Positions 59,793 through 64,000 of a stretch of 64,000 nucleotides of DNA are shown here, piece by piece. Every line of letters begins with the position of its first letter. Within the stretch, counting starts at the first letter, position 1. A program made the position numbers and the translations under genes. This DNA is from Phycisphaerales bacterium. Lineage in GTDB: Bacteria; Planctomycetota; Phycisphaerae; Phycisphaerales; UBA1924. The stretch lies in NCBI GenBank assembly GCA_029260375.1, contig JAJDDI010000068.1:1-64000 (forward strand), written 5' to 3'. Under the pieces are notes generated by a model. That model saw only the letters and a program-made list of their open reading frames with translations, did not search any database and had not been told where the DNA came from.

Positions 59793-62354
59793 TCACTCGA
59801 TCGACGCGAGGAGGTCCTCGATCTCACGCGTCGAGTCCTCGTCGGCGCCCGCGAGGCGCATCTTCCCGAGGCAGGCCGTGAGCGTCGCCCCGGCTTCGCT
59901 CGTGCGTCCGACAGCGAGGTAGGAGCGACCGAGCGACTTCAGGATATTGATCTCGTAGGGCTCGTCATTGCCGAGGGTCACGAGCTGACGGGCCTCCTCG
60001 TGGAGGGGGATCGCCGCCCCGAAGTCGCCCATTTCGTAGTGGATGTCGCCCAGAACCTTGGTGAACCAGGCGAGATCGGCGTGCGGCTGGCCCGCGTAAA
60101 ACTCGCGCGCGTTCTTCAATGCCTGACCCGCGGCGAGGGCCGCCTCGTCCAGACGCCCGGTTCTGCGGAGCACCTGCGCGAGATTCATGCCCGAGTCCAG
60201 CGATCGGAAGTGGAGCGGGCCAAAGGTTTCCTGGCTGAGGCGGACGGCCTCGGTCAGCAGGTCCGCGGCCTCGTCGTAACGCTGGCGCTGGTAGAGGGCG
60301 CTGGCGAACCCGTTCATCGCGTTGATCGTGTCCGTGTGGTGCTCGCCGAGTGTCGCGAGGCTCGATTCGTACACACTTCGAGTGAGTTCGAGCGCCTCGT
60401 CGTGGCGCCCGAGCTTCTCGAGGCTGAACGCGAGGTTGGATCGGAGGATGTTGGTCTCGCGGTGGTCCTCCCCCCAGACGCGCACGGCACGGGGGAGAAT
60501 CTCCCGCAGCATCGCCTCGGACCCCGCGGCGTCGCCCTGCTTCTCGATCGCAACCGCCAGGCTACTCATCGTGCTGATCGTGTCCGGGTGTTCGAGCCCG
60601 AAAGCCTGCGTGGTGAGCTCGGCCGCCAGCTCGTAGTGCGCCTTGGACTCGTCGAGGCGCCCCGCCCAGCTCTCCTCAACCGCGAGGTTGTGCAGCGAGG
60701 TGAGCGTGTCACGGGCGGTGGGACCCAGCACGCGAGCGCGGGTCTCGTACACCCGTGCGTGGATCTTGATCGCCTCGTCGAACGCGCCCTGCTCAGAACG
60801 CGCCTGCGCGAAGTTGGACCAGACGCTCAGCGTGACGGGGTGCTCGTCGCCCAGCGATGATTGGGCTGTCTTGAGCAGCGCGGTGAGAAGCGTGTCGGCC
60901 TCGTCAAAGCGACTCTGGGCCAGCATGACACCCGCCAAGAGATTCTGCGACTCGATCGTCCGCTCGTGCGCTGTGCCGAGGCCTTGTTGGCTGAGCTCGG
61001 CGGCGCTTGCCGCGTGCGATTCAGCGTGCTCGTAGTCCCCCAGTGACAGGTAGGTCCGGGCGATGACCTCGTGCAGCGACGCCCGGGCGAGCGGCTGCAG
61101 ATCCGCGTCGCTGTTGAGATCAACCGACGCCTGGGCGAGCAGGGAGCGGACGGTCACGTCGCGCCCGAGCATGCCTGGGTCGGGCGAGGCGAGCATGCGT
61201 TCGAGGAACTCGTTGACGGTTTGGGCGCGTTGCGCCTCGTCGGTGGCCCGCTTCTCGGCGATCGTGGCTCGGGAGAAGAGGACGCCCATCACGCCCGCGA
61301 AGACCGCAAGCGTGACGAGGGCAGCCACGGCGCCGGCGGCGATTGCCCGGTACCGGCGCAGCGTGCGGCGCATCGTGTACCAGGAGCTATCGCTCTGCGC
61401 GAGGATGGGCTCTCCGGTCATGACGCGGCGGAGGTCCTCGGCGACATCCGCGGCGTTCTGGTACCGGCGGTCCTTGTCCTTGTGCAGGCACGTGAGGATC
61501 ACCCGCTCCAGGTCACGCCCCGCGCCGGGCAACGCCGCGCGGATCGGCGCTGGCTCGGTCTCGGCGATTGTGTTGAGCACGTCCCGGACCGAGCCCGAAA
61601 CGTCGTAGGGGAACGAGCCGGTAACCGCGTGGTAGAGCATCACGCCCAGCGAGTAGATGTCCGTCCGCGTGTCGATCTCGGCGCTGTCACCCGCGACCTG
61701 CTCGGGGCTGGCCCAGGGGAGCGATCCCGCGAACCGCCCGCTGTGCTCGGTGATCGTCATGCCTGATCCGGGGTCGGCGTCGATCACCTTGGCGAGCCCG
61801 AAGTCCAGGACGTGCGGGGTCCCCTCGCGATCGACCCGGATATTAGAGGGCTTGAGGTCTCTGTGAGTTACGCCGCGCTGGTGCGCGTGCGTGAGCGCAA
61901 GGGCGATTGACCTGAACAGCCCGAGGACCGGGGCGCCGACTGACGCGCTCTGACCGGACGCGGGTAGCGCGGGAGCGAGAGACCGGAGGTGCTCGTCGAG
62001 GGGCTCGCCCTCGATGAAGTCCATCACGCAGTAGAGACGCCCGTCGTCGGTGCTGCCGCTGTCGTACAGGCGCACGATGTTCGGGTGGCGGAGCCTCGCG
62101 ACGAGATCGATCTCTCGCTCGAACCGACGGCGGGCGGTGGGGTCGTCCTCGGAACGGGTGTGGAGCAGCTTGATCGCCACTCGGCGCTTCGTTGACTCCT
62201 GATACGCGGTGTAGACCACGCCCTGCCCGCCCGCGGCCAGCTCGACAAGATCGGCGTACCCGGGGATGACCGGTGTTGTGCGCGCGCTCGGGGGCTCGCT
62301 GCGGCGCAGCGTCTCGAGCAGGACGTCGGGGTTGCTGTACCACTCCGAGCTCAT
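59793..62354 (-). CDS. Serine/threonine protein kinase with TPR region (ECF-linked)
   Basis: 853 residues. Kinase domain: ELAAGGQGVVYTA loop, Lys62, THRDLKPSN, DFGLAK and SPEQV. One helix at about 335-360 (AIAAGAVAALVTLAVFAGVM), then about ten tetratricopeptide repeats (to about 840) outside the membrane. It lies 7 bp after an ECF sigma factor gene and is almost certainly co-transcribed with it; the kinase probably controls that sigma factor. The domain plan is like that of the kinase at 28389, but the sequences are diverged. Confidence 0.9.
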   Translation of the reverse strand: MSSEWYSNPDVLLETLRRSEPPSARTTPVIPGYADLVELAAGGQGVVYTAYQESTKRRVAIKLLHTRSEDDPTARRRFEREIDLVARLRHPNIVRLYDSGSTDDGRLYCVMDFIEGEPLDEHLRSLAPALPASGQSASVGAPVLGLFRSIALALTHAHQRGVTHRDLKPSNIRVDREGTPHVLDFGLAKVIDADPGSGMTITEHSGRFAGSLPWASPEQVAGDSAEIDTRTDIYSLGVMLYHAVTGSFPYDVSGSVRDVLNTIAETEPAPIRAALPGAGRDLERVILTCLHKDKDRRYQNAADVAEDLRRVMTGEPILAQSDSSWYTMRRTLRRYRAIAAGAVAALVTLAVFAGVMGVLFSRATIAEKRATDEAQRAQTVNEFLERMLASPDPGMLGRDVTVRSLLAQASVDLNSDADLQPLARASLHEVIARTYLSLGDYEHAESHAASAAELSQQGLGTAHERTIESQNLLAGVMLAQSRFDEADTLLTALLKTAQSSLGDEHPVTLSVWSNFAQARSEQGAFDEAIKIHARVYETRARVLGPTARDTLTSLHNLAVEESWAGRLDESKAHYELAAELTTQAFGLEHPDTISTMSSLAVAIEKQGDAAGSEAMLREILPRAVRVWGEDHRETNILRSNLAFSLEKLGRHDEALELTRSVYESSLATLGEHHTDTINAMNGFASALYQRQRYDEAADLLTEAVRLSQETFGPLHFRSLDSGMNLAQVLRRTGRLDEAALAAGQALKNAREFYAGQPHADLAWFTKVLGDIHYEMGDFGAAIPLHEEARQLVTLGNDEPYEINILKSLGRSYLAVGRTSEAGATLTACLGKMRLAGADEDSTREIEDLLASIE

Positions 62355-62361
62355 GCGGGCC

Positions 62362-62949
62362 CTACCCCTCGTCGGCGATCTGCGACTCGATGAGCGTGGC
62401 GAGTCTCGCCATGATCCGGCTCTTGGCCTGGTAGACCTGGTCCACGCTCATCCCGAGCGCCTCGGCGGTTTCCGGGGCGGACCGCTGGCTCAGGGCGTAC
62501 AGGCGGAACGCGGCCCGGTCCGATTCGCTGAACTCGGCGCAGATACTTTCCATCGCCTGCCTGAGGTGGTACTGCCTCCACTCGTCTTCCCATCGGGCGT
62601 CGGTCTCGGGGTCCGCTTCGGCCCCGCGGGCCGCGTCGTCATTGGGTGCTTGCTCGCCGATGCGCTGTTTCTGACGGAATCTCCTGAAAATCGCGCGCAG
62701 CGTGATGGTCTTGAGGTAGGACCGGAACTTGCCTCGCTCCGGGTCATACTCGAACCGACGCATCGAGCCCGTCAGCGCGACAAGCACCTCCTGCAGCACG
62801 TCGTCGCAGTCAGAGGCCTGGAGTCCCTCTCGGCGGGCGAACGAGCGGATCAGATCGCCGTACCGCTCGCAGAACTCGTCCCAGGCGGAGTGGGCGTGCT
62901 CGTCCTTGAGACGGTCGAGCAGGGTGATGTGGGTCGTGTACGCACGCAT
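62362..62949 (-). CDS. ECF-type RNA polymerase sigma factor
   Basis: 195 residues: region 2 in AWDEFCERYGDLIRSFARR and ASDCDDVLQEVLVALTGSM, FRSYLKTITLRAIFRRFRQ, region 4 in SAPETAEALGMSVDQVYQAKSR. The ATG at 62949 is the first of the conserved part; GGAGG lies 14 nt upstream, a long spacing. It belongs to the planctomycete-type ECF sigma factors followed by a kinase. No separate anti-sigma factor gene is seen. Confidence 0.9.
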   Translation of the reverse strand: MRAYTTHITLLDRLKDEHAHSAWDEFCERYGDLIRSFARREGLQASDCDDVLQEVLVALTGSMRRFEYDPERGKFRSYLKTITLRAIFRRFRQKQRIGEQAPNDDAARGAEADPETDARWEDEWRQYHLRQAMESICAEFSESDRAAFRLYALSQRSAPETAEALGMSVDQVYQAKSRIMARLATLIESQIADEG

Positions 62950-63098
62950 GTTTGGTGAATGTACCTCCTCCGACCTCGGCGGATCGGAATGTTTGCCGTT
63001 TTCTGTCAGACCACCCCCGATGGGCGGCAAGGGTGGGTGATCGGAGCGATCCGCCGCTCCTTCGAATCCGTGCTGGGACCTTGACCCGGAGTCCGCTG

Positions 63099-64000
63099 AT
63101 GACGCGTCCGACCAGAACGAACCTCTCGATCCGCCTGGCCTCCCGCGCGGCGGTCCTTGCGATCGGATTGACCACCCTACTGACCCCGTCCGTGTTCGCA
63201 CAGGGGAACCCTCTAGACCGGGCCAACCGCGAGCCGGCCCGCGAGTTTCTCGGGCCCGCGGCGCTGGACCTGCCCTGGTTCTACGAGGGCGAGGGGCTGA
63301 CCGTCGCCCTCGACGTCCTGGAAGACCGGACCGACAACATGATCGGACGGATCCGGATGGGGCAGGACGTGTTCCCGCTCCGGGGGCGGTACGAGAGCAA
63401 GACGCTGCTCCGTGGCGCGTTCACCGCGGGCGGGAAGGCGTACGACTTCACGCTCGAGGCCGACGAGCAGGGTTTGGCGGGCGCCTTCAAGACCGGGGAC
63501 TCGACCTACCGCATGAGCGGGAGCTACCAGGCGTCGGTCCCGATGCCGGAGGCTCGGGTTGAAGACCCGAACGGACTCAACCGGGGGCAGTCGGGTGGGG
63601 CGGATGTTCAGGTTCTCAACCAGGCATCTGCCGCGATGGGCGCCAGGGATTACGCCAAGGCGATCCAGCTGATCGGTGATCTGGCGGAGCGTGGGCATGT
63701 CGGCGCGAGCTATGTCATCGGCTCCACCTACGCGTATGGGCTCGGGCGCGAGAAAGACCCGCAGCAGGCGCTGCGGTACTTCGAGCAGGCAGCCCGGGGG
63801 GAGCACGCGGGGGCGTTCTACGAGCTTGGCACGATGTACGCGATGGGCGCCGGTGTGTCTAAGGATGAGGCGAGGGCGCTGGGGTACTTCGAGCGCGGGG
63901 CCAAAGTCGGGGATCTCGCGTCGATCGGCTACTACGGGCACATGGTTCTCAACGGCGTCGGTCGCCAGGCGGACTTTGTGGAGGGCATCGCGTGGGTGTC
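63099..64000 (+). CDS. Secreted Sel1-repeat protein, 3' end beyond window
   Basis: About 300 residues visible. A signal peptide ends near residue 35 (SVFAQG). Residues 40-160 form a beta-rich domain of unknown kind. From about 175 on there are at least three Sel1-like repeats (SYVIGSTYAYGLGREKDPQQA, FYELGTMYAMGAGVSKDEARA, and a third starting at the window edge). It diverges from the ECF sigma factor across 149 bp. Protein binding is likely; partner unknown. Confidence 0.85.
   Translation, partial: MTRPTRTNLSIRLASRAAVLAIGLTTLLTPSVFAQGNPLDRANREPAREFLGPAALDLPWFYEGEGLTVALDVLEDRTDNMIGRIRMGQDVFPLRGRYESKTLLRGAFTAGGKAYDFTLEADEQGLAGAFKTGDSTYRMSGSYQASVPMPEARVEDPNGLNRGQSGGADVQVLNQASAAMGARDYAKAIQLIGDLAERGHVGASYVIGSTYAYGLGREKDPQQALRYFEQAARGEHAGAFYELGTMYAMGAGVSKDEARALGYFERGAKVGDLASIGYYGHMVLNGVGRQADFVEGIAWV

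Overview
The window is a piece of a G+C-rich chromosome, very probably from a planctomycete of the class Phycisphaerae. The evidence is indirect but consistent: two secreted proteins end in the 'GC-type' dockerin repeat typical of that group, and there is a pseudopilin-like DUF1559-style protein, a PEP-CTERM-like protein, DUF1080 and exported Gfo/Idh/MocA proteins, and two ECF sigma factor / TPR-kinase modules. No rRNA, CRISPR array, phage or classical insertion sequence was seen. One tRNA (Pro, GGG) is present.

Layout. 1-1783: two kynurenine-pathway genes (ACMSD, cut by the window edge, and 3-hydroxyanthranilate dioxygenase) separated by a 473-bp unit made of a GxxExxY (PD-(D/E)XK-like) gene between inverted repeats. 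1969-10796: secreted proteins, namely two DUF1573 proteins, an apparent three-gene operon (HtrA-like protease, acidic secreted protein, degenerate MBL/DinB fusion) and an FG-GAP protein. 10793-16262: a GH20-like hexosaminidase, an HpnN-like RND exporter and a pseudopilin-like protein. 16422-28234: a carbohydrate block with a dockerin protein, a DUF1080 lipoprotein, three Gfo/Idh/MocA oxidoreductases (two with Tat signals), two TIM-barrel isomerases (one with a Tat signal), a nucleoside-type symporter, ApbE and a membrane c-heme protein. This resembles a 3-keto-glycoside pathway placed partly outside the cytoplasm.

28389-31559: a TPR kinase converging on an ECF sigma factor. 31621-34300: an uncharacterised exported protein, a small lipoprotein and a PEP-CTERM-like protein. 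34690-38988: GAPDH with a clear terminator, a TPC-motif P1B ATPase and dihydroorotase. 39074-42530: tRNA-Pro, then a histidine kinase / response regulator / diguanylate cyclase operon. 42531-44956: two gene-poor stretches around a second dockerin protein, the second carrying apparent gene relics. 44957-48849: an exported MsrB-MsrA fusion, diverging from an ABC ATPase-permease pair.

49070-58546 is a complete cbb3 oxidase locus: an Rrf2 regulator with a strong promoter/operator, then ccoNO (fused), ccoQ-like, ccoP (single heme, odd N-terminal extension), ccoG, fixH, a SafE-type membrane protein, ccoI and ccoS, mostly overlapping or nearly so. It is followed by a convergent THUMP methyltransferase, a second ECF sigma/TPR-kinase operon and a truncated Sel1-repeat protein.

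Functional assignments rest on reading motifs and family resemblance by eye; no database search was possible.
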